Under the pieces are notes generated by a model, which saw nothing but the letters and a program-made list of their open reading frames with translations, was not told the origin of the DNA and ran no database searches. From contig CALDGT010001152.1 in the NCBI GenBank assembly GCA_937942935.1, positions 1 to 8,103 on the forward strand: a stretch of DNA of 8,103 nucleotides. The letters run 5' to 3'. Positions 1 to 6,044 of this stretch are shown piece by piece. The first letter of the stretch is position 1. Every line of letters begins with the position of its first letter. The translations under genes were made by a program, and so were the position numbers. This DNA is from an uncultured Chloroflexota bacterium. GTDB lineage: Bacteria > Chloroflexota > Anaerolineae > Aggregatilineales > Phototrophicaceae.

Positions 1-1231
1 TTTCTTTTTCTTTCAGTCGTCTGTATCGTTTGATATGACGCTCACTGTTGGTAAAGGGACGGTGCGTGTTAAGGTTGGTAGTGAACGCGAACAAGCAGAG
101 AGCCGGTTTCGTGACCTCATTTCTGAGACAACTATCAGCACCGATAGCACGGACTTATGGTCACAAGCCACTATTAATTTTGTAGACCCCAATTATGAGC
201 AATTGGTTGTCAGTTTATCACTGAAGGGTAACACAACCGTCCGTATAGAAGATGCAACACGCCCTCGTTTTAATTGGACATCATCCAATTATCAAATTAG
301 CCTTGTTGATTTGACAGGAGAAATAGATGTCCTTGTATCTCCCGAATTAAATCGTGATATTTCGGTATCTCTGATGACACCTAGTGGCATAGAATTGCGT
401 TTATTGAATGCGGGACGGTATTTAGTAGATGCCTCTTTGAGTGAAGTTAGCATTACTAATCGGGGAGGGCAGGCAGTCATTATTGCCAAAGACCGTATTA
501 CAGCCGAATCGGTTGGTGAAGGCGAAAAAGCGACTATTTTGGGCGAGGAGTTGGTTATAACACGCACATCAGCGCCAATAGAATTGCTCGAAAATAGCGA
601 CTTAAACACACTCATCCCCTATCAAGATGGAACGGCACAAATTATTAATGACCCCCCATATAGCTGGACTTGCACCAATGGTCCTGCTAATAACCTGCCC
701 AGAGGCAATTATTATCATGATATTGCACCCGATGGTCGAGCGAGTTTTCACTTAAAACGGCTGAATGGGGCAACATCAAATGGGTATACCCGTTGCTCTC
801 AAGTTTTTCCAAATGGGTTAGATGTAACACAATATGATTATTTAGCGCTTCAAGCCGTATTGTATATTAATTATCAATCACTGACCGGATGTGGTGTAGA
901 AGCAAGTGAATGCCCGTTGATGCTTTATGTGGATTATACCGATGTCAACGGTGTCAGTGGCAGACGGTGGTTTCATGGTGTCTATGCACAACCATTGCCA
1001 TCTAGCTCATCGTGGAAGCGCCTATGTGATGATTGTGTGCAAGAACACATCCTGATTTATGAAAAAACATGGTACATTTATAATAGTGGTAATTGGCTCA
1101 ATTTATTCGTGGCAGACCGTCGCCCCGCCAAAATTAATTCTATTTCGTTCTATTCAGAAGGTCATGAATATGATGTTTTTGTGGATGAAGTGGCAATTTT
1201 AGCGCGTTCAACAGGCACGGAACAACCGTAA
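1..1231 (+). CDS. FecR-like extracytoplasmic protein with C-terminal beta-rich domain (5' partial)
   Basis: The frame is open to the left edge (first full codon at base 2). The first ATG, at 35, has no Shine-Dalgarno, so the true start lies outside and the gene is partial. The residues before that ATG (FFFQSSVSFD) look like the end of a membrane anchor, suggesting one N-terminal helix and an outward-facing body (inference). Counting from that ATG, residues 1-75 and 85-175 resemble a FecR-type fold: short beta strands, a GTVRVKV strand, an 'STDS..SQATINF' segment, RPRFNW, then 'TPSGIELRLLNAGRYLVD' and a GEGEKATI strand. Residues 207-390 form a second beta-rich region with six cysteines (213, 254, 286, 293, 331, 334) that might form disulfides, and it resembles a carbohydrate-binding-like sandwich only in general character. 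FecR-family proteins often sense or bind at the cell surface, but no ligand or sigma-factor partner is visible. It is probably co-transcribed with the next gene, 12 bases downstream. The family call is moderate and the function unknown. Confidence 0.7.
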   Translation, partial: FFFFQSSVSFDMTLTVGKGTVRVKVGSEREQAESRFRDLISETTISTDSTDLWSQATINFVDPNYEQLVVSLSLKGNTTVRIEDATRPRFNWTSSNYQISLVDLTGEIDVLVSPELNRDISVSLMTPSGIELRLLNAGRYLVDASLSEVSITNRGGQAVIIAKDRITAESVGEGEKATILGEELVITRTSAPIELLENSDLNTLIPYQDGTAQIINDPPYSWTCTNGPANNLPRGNYYHDIAPDGRASFHLKRLNGATSNGYTRCSQVFPNGLDVTQYDYLALQAVLYINYQSLTGCGVEASECPLMLYVDYTDVNGVSGRRWFHGVYAQPLPSSSSWKRLCDDCVQEHILIYEKTWYIYNSGNWLNLFVADRRPAKINSISFYSEGHEYDVFVDEVAILARSTGTEQP

Positions 1232-1233
1232 TT

Positions 1234-1239
1234 AGGTGG
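1234..1239 (+). promoter_or_regulatory. Ribosome binding site for the zinc-ribbon membrane protein
   Basis: AGGTGG lies four bases before a GTG codon at 1244 and just after the preceding stop codon. It supports GTG as the start, as no ATG lies near the beginning of this frame. Confidence 0.6.
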
Positions 1240-1243
1240 TATT

Positions 1244-1795
1244 GTGATTAGTGAAGAGACAATCAATAACATTATAACCCTTGCATCTGGTTATATGGGG
1301 TTAGTCGTGGGAGCATTTTGGCTAGGAAGCGTGATATGGACATTCAAAGATATTCGCGCCCGTTCTCGTGATTTTGTGGTACGTTTATTTGCGGTTGGGC
1401 TAGTGGCATTGCTCACATTACCCGGTTTTATTTTGTATTTATTTGTTCGACCAAAAGAGACACTTGCCGAAGCATATGAACGGTCATTAGAAGAAGAAGC
1501 ATTGCTCCAAAACATTGAAGAAAAACCCACTTGTCCGGGGTGTAGTCGGCGTGTCGAAACCACATGGCAAGCCTGCCCTAGTTGTCATACACGGCTCAAA
1601 AAGGCGTGTGTGCAATGTGGGCAATTGCTTGAGCTTTCGTGGAAAGTCTGCCCACATTGCACAACCTTGCAAACAAACCTAAATACAGATGTTTTGGCAG
1701 AACTCACTTATAAACCTCAAACAACATCGCGTAAACGCCAAACCAGCGAAACTTATAACACGACTGGATTAGAATTTATAGATGACAATGAATAA
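1244..1795 (+). CDS. Small two-helix membrane protein with double zinc ribbon
   Basis: This 183-residue protein starts at GTG behind AGGTGG. Residues about 10-33 and 48-68 are hydrophobic helices separated by a basic loop (K35, R38, R40, R42, R47). A charged, Glu-rich linker (about 69-94) follows, probably helical. Then come four CxxC knuckles, C97/C100, C111/C114, C122/C125 and C136/C139, the pattern of a double zinc ribbon binding two zinc ions. The tail (about 145-183) is polar and probably disordered. The helical hairpin is reminiscent of the phospholipase D N-terminal-like membrane segment, but no catalytic motif is present. I recall similar proteins from Chloroflexota genomes; their function is not known to me. 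Zinc ribbons of this type usually mediate protein or nucleic-acid contacts. It is probably co-transcribed with the FecR-like gene, so a shared envelope or membrane role is plausible but unproven. Confidence 0.8.
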   Translation: MISEETINNIITLASGYMGLVVGAFWLGSVIWTFKDIRARSRDFVVRLFAVGLVALLTLPGFILYLFVRPKETLAEAYERSLEEEALLQNIEEKPTCPGCSRRVETTWQACPSCHTRLKKACVQCGQLLELSWKVCPHCTTLQTNLNTDVLAELTYKPQTTSRKRQTSETYNTTGLEFIDDNE

Positions 1796-1828
1796 AAAAT
1801 AAGGGCGCGAAATGGATTGCGCCCTTAT
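1791..1828 (-). terminator. Rho-independent terminator of pyk, possibly bidirectional
   Basis: A perfect 10-bp stem pairs 1799-1808 (ATAAGGGCGC) with 1819-1828 (GCGCCCTTAT) around a 10-base loop. Read on the minus strand, the stem is followed by a run of T (complement of the A run at 1794-1799), the classical intrinsic terminator, 18 bases past the pyk stop. On the plus strand no T tract follows, so termination of the zinc-ribbon transcript there would be weaker, although the hairpin lies only 3 bases after that gene's stop. Confidence 0.85.
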
Positions 1829-1845
1829 AATGACACACAATTCAG

Positions 1846-3300
1846 CTAAGCATCAATTGTATGAACTTTGAGAAAATTCGTTTGATGTGCTACCCCAACA
1901 CCAAATGGAACACTGGCAATGACAACTACTGTATCTCCGCGAGAAACAAATCCCTCTTGTAACATATAATGTGAGACTGTATCTAACATCTCATCTGTAT
2001 TATTAAAATTAGGGATGAGGATGGGAATAACCCCCCAAACAAGCGCCATCTGACGATAGGCTACAGGGTTTGGGGTAACGCAAACAATCGGCACACGCGG
2101 ACGTTCACAAGCCACACGGCGGGCAGTATACCCGCTTTGAGTGACCGTGACAACTGCACGCGGATTCAATGCTTCAGAGATATAATATGTCGCCTCGCTG
2201 ACAGCATCTGAAATCGCTTCACCGCCCATATTAACGCCACTTGTACGTGTCCAGCTAGAAGAGCGATTTTGCCAAATATTTTGCTCGGCAATTGCGGCAA
2301 TAGTCGCCATTGTCTCAACAGCTTCTAGTGGATATTGCCCTGATGCGCTTTCATTACTCAGCATAACAGCATCTGTGCCATCAATAATTGCATTATACAC
2401 ATCACTCGCTTCTGCACGAGTGGGGCGGGGTGAGGCAACCATCGAACTAAGCATTTGTGTAGCCGTGATGACTGGTTTGCTTGCTTTATTACATAATTTG
2501 ATAATCCGTTTTTGGTGAAAGGGAACTTCTTCGGCTGGTGTCTCGATGCCCAAATCACCCCGCGCAACCATGATACCTTCGCACACATTGATGATTTCTT
2601 CGATATTTTCGAGGGCTTCATGTTTTTCGATTTTGGCAATCACACCAGCATCTTTGCCCAAATGACGCATAAGCCACCGCAATTCTCGAATATCATCTGC
2701 GGAGCGCACAAATGACATGGCGATGTAATCTGCATCTTTTGACAGGGCAAATTCAATATCATCACGGTCTTTATCGGTGATAGCAGATAGGGTTAAATGG
2801 GCATTTGGAGCCATCACCCCTTTGCGTGAGCTAAGAACACCACCCAGTATGACTTCGCAAACCAAGCCATTTGGCACAAGGTCAGTAATCGCAAATTCCA
2901 GATTGCCATCATCCAACAACAATCGTAGTCCGGGTTTTAAGTCACGGACAAATTCAGGATGTGGGAGCGTTACCACATTATTAGAGCCATCGGCTTCGTT
3001 TAGGGTGAGGGTAATTTTATCTCCCTTTGCCAATGTAATCGGGTTTTTAATCGCTCCCACCCGAATTTTAGGACCTTGAATATCGGCGAGGATAGCGATT
3101 ACTCGCTTTTCCTCTGCCGCAATTTGACGAATTAAATCTATAGATTGTCCATGACGTTTATGGTCGCCATGAGAGAAGTTGATGCGGGCAACATCCATCC
3201 CAAGCTGAATCAGCCGGCGGATTTTGTCTTCATCCCAAGATGATGGTCCAATGGTGGCGACAATTTTTGTTCTTTTGGTGTGAATACGGGCTAAAACCAC
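1846..3300 (-). CDS. pyk: Pyruvate kinase
   Basis: This cytoplasmic enzyme makes the last ATP-yielding step of glycolysis, phosphoenolpyruvate + ADP to pyruvate + ATP. The 484-residue length fits the standard form, without the extra C-terminal phosphohistidine domain some bacteria carry. Visible motifs are TKIVATIGPSS (11-21), the ARINFSHG segment with R39, N41 and S43, the B-domain region from about 80 to 180, the catalytic lysine K223 in IAKIEK with metal ligand E225, ARGDLGIE with D249, and T281 in TATQMLSSM. The stretch ADIQGPKIRV (72-81) has Ile, Gln, Lys and Val where potassium-dependent enzymes have Thr, Lys, Glu and Thr. This is the known signature of potassium-independent pyruvate kinases. 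The start is GTG at 3300, seven bases after a GGAGG site; an ATG just upstream is out of frame. It lies 55 bases downstream of eno on the same strand and is probably in one operon with it. The C-terminal domain (about 365-484) is the usual allosteric domain, with effector unknown. Confidence 0.97.
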   Translation of the reverse strand: MVLARIHTKRTKIVATIGPSSWDEDKIRRLIQLGMDVARINFSHGDHKRHGQSIDLIRQIAAEEKRVIAILADIQGPKIRVGAIKNPITLAKGDKITLTLNEADGSNNVVTLPHPEFVRDLKPGLRLLLDDGNLEFAITDLVPNGLVCEVILGGVLSSRKGVMAPNAHLTLSAITDKDRDDIEFALSKDADYIAMSFVRSADDIRELRWLMRHLGKDAGVIAKIEKHEALENIEEIINVCEGIMVARGDLGIETPAEEVPFHQKRIIKLCNKASKPVITATQMLSSMVASPRPTRAEASDVYNAIIDGTDAVMLSNESASGQYPLEAVETMATIAAIAEQNIWQNRSSSWTRTSGVNMGGEAISDAVSEATYYISEALNPRAVVTVTQSGYTARRVACERPRVPIVCVTPNPVAYRQMALVWGVIPILIPNFNNTDEMLDTVSHYMLQEGFVSRGDTVVVIASVPFGVGVAHQTNFLKVHTIDA

Positions 3301-3307
3301 AACATTT

Positions 3308-3312
3308 CCTCC
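3308..3312 (-). promoter_or_regulatory. Ribosome binding site of pyk
   Basis: On the minus strand GGAGG precedes the GTG start by seven bases. It decides between the in-frame GTG and a nearby ATG (3304-3306) that is out of frame and soon meets a stop. Confidence 0.8.
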
Positions 3313-3355
3313 AATTCCAAATCACTACGCACATGGACATCTATGATAGCGCAAA

Positions 3356-4642
3356 TTAGAGTTTTAGGTTAGTGAATGCTTTCAACCCAGCATAAACTGC
3401 CGCACTTCCCAATTCTTCTTCAATGCGAAGGAGTTGGTTATATTTGGCAATCCGGTCACTACGAGCTGGCGCACCTGTCTTAATTTGACCCGAATTCATC
3501 GCAACTGCTAAATCGGCGATAGTGGTATCTTCGCTTTCACCGCTACGGTGACTGGTTACGACTGTCCAACCATGGCGTTGAGATAATTGGGCGGCGGCGA
3601 GTGCTTCGGTTAATGAGCCGATTTGATTTACTTTGAACAACAAGGAATTGGCGGCTTTTTCTTTGATGGCGCGGTGGACACGGGTAACATTGGTAACGAG
3701 CAAGTCATCGCCCACAATTTGAACACGGTCTCCGATGGCGGCAACCAGTTTTGACCAATTTGCCCAATCATTTTCGGCTAAACCGTCTTCAAGTGAGATG
3801 ATGGGATAACGATTTGCCCAATCCGCCCAAAATTCGACCATTTGCTCACCAGTGAGGACTTTGCCTTCAATCTCGAGGTGATATTTGCCGTCTTTGTAAA
3901 TTTCAGATGTAGCAGGGTCAAGTGCGATGCGGATTTGTTCACCGGGTTTATAGCCAGCTTGGATGATAGCTTCCATAATGACATCTAATGCCGCTTGATT
4001 CGAGCCTAAACTGGGGGCAAAACCACCTTCATCCCCGACATTAGTCGAGTGACCGCCTTTATGCAACACTTTTTTGAGGGTGTGATAAATTTCTGCACCC
4101 CATTGCAAGGCTTCGGCGAAACTAGATGCACCGACAGGCATCACCATAAATTCTTGGAAATCGGTGCTACCAATGGCGTGCTTGCCACCATTCATGATAT
4201 TCATCATGGGGACAGGCAACACATGGGCATGAACACCGCCTAAATAAGCATAGAGGGGCAACCCAACGCTGGCGGCAGACGCATGTGCAACTGCCATCGA
4301 GACACCCAAAATGGCATTTGCGCCGAGTTTACTCTTGGTGGGGGTGCCATCGAGGGCAATCATCTTATCGTCGATTGCTTTTTGATTGAAGGCATATTCC
4401 CCGACAAGGGCTTCTGAGAGAATTTCGTTCACCGCGCTAACCGCTTTGAGGACACCTTTACCACCAAAGCGTTTTGCATCACCATCACGAAGTTCAAGGG
4501 CTTCATGCTCACCTGTGGATGCACCGCTAGGGACGATAGCACGCCCAAACGAACCATCTTCTAAAAAGACTTCTACTTCAACTGTTGGATTCCCACGCGA
4601 ATCTAACACCTCACGGGCGTGAATACTTTCAATAACAGACAT
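3356..4642 (-). CDS. eno: Enolase (phosphopyruvate hydratase)
   Basis: This cytoplasmic lyase converts 2-phosphoglycerate to phosphoenolpyruvate, feeding the pyruvate kinase encoded just downstream. I chose the ATG at 4642, giving 428 residues, because the family begins at M-S-x-I-x-x-I-x-A/G-R-E and an AAAAGGAG site lies nine bases upstream; an in-frame ATG at 4681 would add 13 unconserved residues. Visible are the loop PSGASTG (38-44), H155 in NGGKHA, E205 in GDEGGFAP, metal ligands D242 (ALDPATSEIY), E285 (SLEDG) and D312 (GDDLLVTN), catalytic K337 in FKVNQIGSL, the phosphate-binding SHRSGESEDT (364-373), and K388 in QIKTGAPAR. All catalytic residues are present and the length is normal. 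The segment after H155 reads AIGSTDFQEFM rather than the common ADN..DIQEFM, a variation in a mobile loop. It is the first gene of a probable eno-pyk operon. Confidence 0.98.
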   Translation of the reverse strand: MSVIESIHAREVLDSRGNPTVEVEVFLEDGSFGRAIVPSGASTGEHEALELRDGDAKRFGGKGVLKAVSAVNEILSEALVGEYAFNQKAIDDKMIALDGTPTKSKLGANAILGVSMAVAHASAASVGLPLYAYLGGVHAHVLPVPMMNIMNGGKHAIGSTDFQEFMVMPVGASSFAEALQWGAEIYHTLKKVLHKGGHSTNVGDEGGFAPSLGSNQAALDVIMEAIIQAGYKPGEQIRIALDPATSEIYKDGKYHLEIEGKVLTGEQMVEFWADWANRYPIISLEDGLAENDWANWSKLVAAIGDRVQIVGDDLLVTNVTRVHRAIKEKAANSLLFKVNQIGSLTEALAAAQLSQRHGWTVVTSHRSGESEDTTIADLAVAMNSGQIKTGAPARSDRIAKYNQLLRIEEELGSAAVYAGLKAFTNLKL

Positions 4643-4651
4643 GAATTTTGT

Positions 4652-4659
4652 CTCCTTTT
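4652..4659 (-). promoter_or_regulatory. Ribosome binding site of eno
   Basis: On the minus strand AAAAGGAG ends nine bases before the ATG at 4642. It supports this internal start over the longer in-frame ATG at 4681. Confidence 0.75.
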
Positions 4660-4699
4660 GATTTGACAGAATGTGCGCCATTCATGATGCGCTCATGGA

Positions 4700-4728
4700 A
4701 ATATACCCCTTTCAGCATAAAAAAGCCA
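4700..4728 (-). promoter_or_regulatory. Possible promoter of eno-pyk
   Basis: On the minus strand TATATT (4705 to 4700) is a fair -10 element, followed about 60 bases later by the eno start. The hexamer 17 bases upstream, TGGCTT, is a poor -35 match, so this promoter would need an activator or is misplaced. Transcription from here would start upstream of the eno ribosome binding site and leave a leader of about 50 bases. Confidence 0.3.
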
Positions 4729-4754
4729 CTGTTAGCAGGTAAAATTTAACGAGT

Positions 4755-4784
4755 ATCACCCTGTTTTGGTGATGATTATCATGA
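4755..4784. promoter_or_regulatory. Two overlapping inverted repeats, possible operator
   Basis: The first repeat is ATCACC (4755-4760) and GGTGAT (4768-4773), perfect 6-bp arms around 7 bases. The second, TGATGATTATCATGA (4770-4784), contains perfect arms ATGAT-T-ATCAT and shares bases with the first. The second matches the 7-1-7 Fur-family consensus TGATAATnATTATCA at 11 of 14 positions. Both lie between the divergent eno and cysteine desulfurase genes, just upstream of the plus-strand promoter. A binding site for a dimeric regulator is plausible; the regulator is unknown, and short AT-rich palindromes also arise by chance. Confidence 0.4.
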
Positions 4785-4798
4785 AAGACCACCCGCCG

Positions 4799-4827
4799 TT
4801 GCAGTGTCATATAGGATAACTTACAAT
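4799..4827 (+). promoter_or_regulatory. Promoter of the cysteine desulfurase-mnmA operon
   Basis: TTGCAG (4799-4804) and TACAAT (4822-4827) are separated by 17 bases, the optimal sigma-70 spacing. The -10 matches five of six consensus bases and the -35 three of six. The expected start point near 4834 would give a leader of about 30 bases before the ATG at 4866. Confidence 0.55.
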
Positions 4828-4865
4828 GTGAATATGATTGTTCGTATCGAAAAGAGACTTTTATC

Positions 4866-6041
4866 ATGAAAAACACCCCAGATGTTTACTTAGACTATTC
4901 CGCAACCACCCCATTAGATAAACGTGTTTTAGAGGCAATGATGCCCTATTTGACGGATGTCTATGGCAACACCTCATCTACTCACAGGCATGGACGTAAA
5001 GCTGAGGATGCTGTCGAAAATGCTCGACAAAAAATGGCAAAAATTTTCAATTGCAAACCATCTGAAATTATTTTCACCAGTGGTGGGACAGAAAGTGACA
5101 ACCTTGCTATTCGTGGGGCGGCTTGGAATGCACAAAAATCCGGAACAGGCAGAAATCATCTCATTACAACCCCTGTTGAGCATAGCGCCGTTGGCAAAAC
5201 AGTCGGGCAACTCGCCGATTTTCTCGGTTTTTCTTCCACCGTTTTGCCCGTGGATGACCAAGCAATGGTAGATGTTGAAGAATTTGCCAATGCCTGCACC
5301 GATAAAACGATTGTCGCCAGCATTATTTATTCCAATAACGAAGTAGGGACAATTGCACCACTCCCCAAATTATCGGAACAAGCAAAAGTGCATGGCGTTT
5401 TATTGCATACTGATGCAGTTCAAGCGGCAGGGCAACTATCACTTGATGTTAATATGCTTGGTGTGGATATGATGAGTATTTCAGCACATAAATTTTATGG
5501 ACCCAAAGGGGTAGGGGCGTTATATGTACGCGAAGGGGTGGATATTGTCCCTAGCAACACAGGCGGGAGTCATGAGGAGGGGCATCGTCCGGGGACATTA
5601 AATACGGCAGGGATCGTTGGTATGGCAGAAGCATTGGTCTTGGCATACGAAGAACAAGCCCAACATTTGGGGCATTATCGGCACTTGCGCGATATGCTGG
5701 CGGATGGGATTTTATCACGCATCCCCGATACACGCATGACTGGTCATCCCAGTGAGCGCCTACCATCTCATGCAAGTTTTGTATTTCAAAATATCGAGAC
5801 CAACCAATTACTCATGCACCTCGATATGAAAGGGATTTCGGCGAGTGGTGCATCGGCATGTAAGACGGGCAATCCAGAGCCGTCTGGTGTATTATTAGCG
5901 ATGGGATTTTCTAGGGCAGAAGCAGGTGGTAGTTTGCGCCTCACTGTAGGTCGGTATACCACCGAAGAAGAAGTAAATTATGCTATAGATACCCTCGTAG
6001 AAGTGGTCGAAAAATTACGTAAATTGAGACGAGCAAACTAA
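4866..6041 (+). CDS. iscS: Cysteine desulfurase, class I (NifS/IscS type)
   Basis: This PLP enzyme of the cytoplasm removes sulfur from L-cysteine as an enzyme-bound persulfide, giving alanine, for Fe-S clusters and thiolated tRNA. At 391 residues it has the usual length. YLDYSATTP (8-16) opens the protein; TSGGTESDN (71-79) binds cofactor phosphate; H106 lies in TPVEHSAV; N157 lies in SNNEVGT; D183 and Q186 in HTDAVQ contact the PLP ring; K209 in SISAHKFYGPKG is the PLP lysine; RPGT (241-244) is conserved. The catalytic cysteine is C332 in SGASACKTGNPEPS, with the long mobile loop spacing of class I enzymes, unlike the SufS type. The ATG follows a weak AAAGAGA site by eight bases. mnmA starts three bases after its stop, a layout like yrvO-trmU of Bacillus, where the desulfurase serves MnmA directly. 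No iscU, sufU or cluster regulator is in the window, so whether it also serves Fe-S assembly is unknown. Confidence 0.95.
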   Translation: MKNTPDVYLDYSATTPLDKRVLEAMMPYLTDVYGNTSSTHRHGRKAEDAVENARQKMAKIFNCKPSEIIFTSGGTESDNLAIRGAAWNAQKSGTGRNHLITTPVEHSAVGKTVGQLADFLGFSSTVLPVDDQAMVDVEEFANACTDKTIVASIIYSNNEVGTIAPLPKLSEQAKVHGVLLHTDAVQAAGQLSLDVNMLGVDMMSISAHKFYGPKGVGALYVREGVDIVPSNTGGSHEEGHRPGTLNTAGIVGMAEALVLAYEEQAQHLGHYRHLRDMLADGILSRIPDTRMTGHPSERLPSHASFVFQNIETNQLLMHLDMKGISASGASACKTGNPEPSGVLLAMGFSRAEAGGSLRLTVGRYTTEEEVNYAIDTLVEVVEKLRKLRRAN

Positions 6042-6044
6042 TTG

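Noticed and set aside
35..37. ATG as the true start of the FecR-like gene
   Set aside because: The frame is open upstream to the edge, no ribosome site precedes the ATG, and the upstream codons look like the end of a membrane helix.
2777..3079. 100-codon plus-strand open frame inside pyk
   Set aside because: It lies opposite strongly conserved pyruvate kinase codons, with no ribosome site and no recognisable protein.
4386..4622. 78-codon plus-strand open frame inside eno
   Set aside because: Serine, arginine and proline-rich shadow of the enolase N-terminus on the opposite strand.
4643..4681. N-terminal extension of enolase from the in-frame ATG at 4681
   Set aside because: The extra 13 residues are absent from the family, and a good AAAAGGAG site points to the ATG at 4642.
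4957..5271. Open frames on both strands within the cysteine desulfurase gene
   Set aside because: They overlap conserved active-site codons of the real gene and show no independent coding features.
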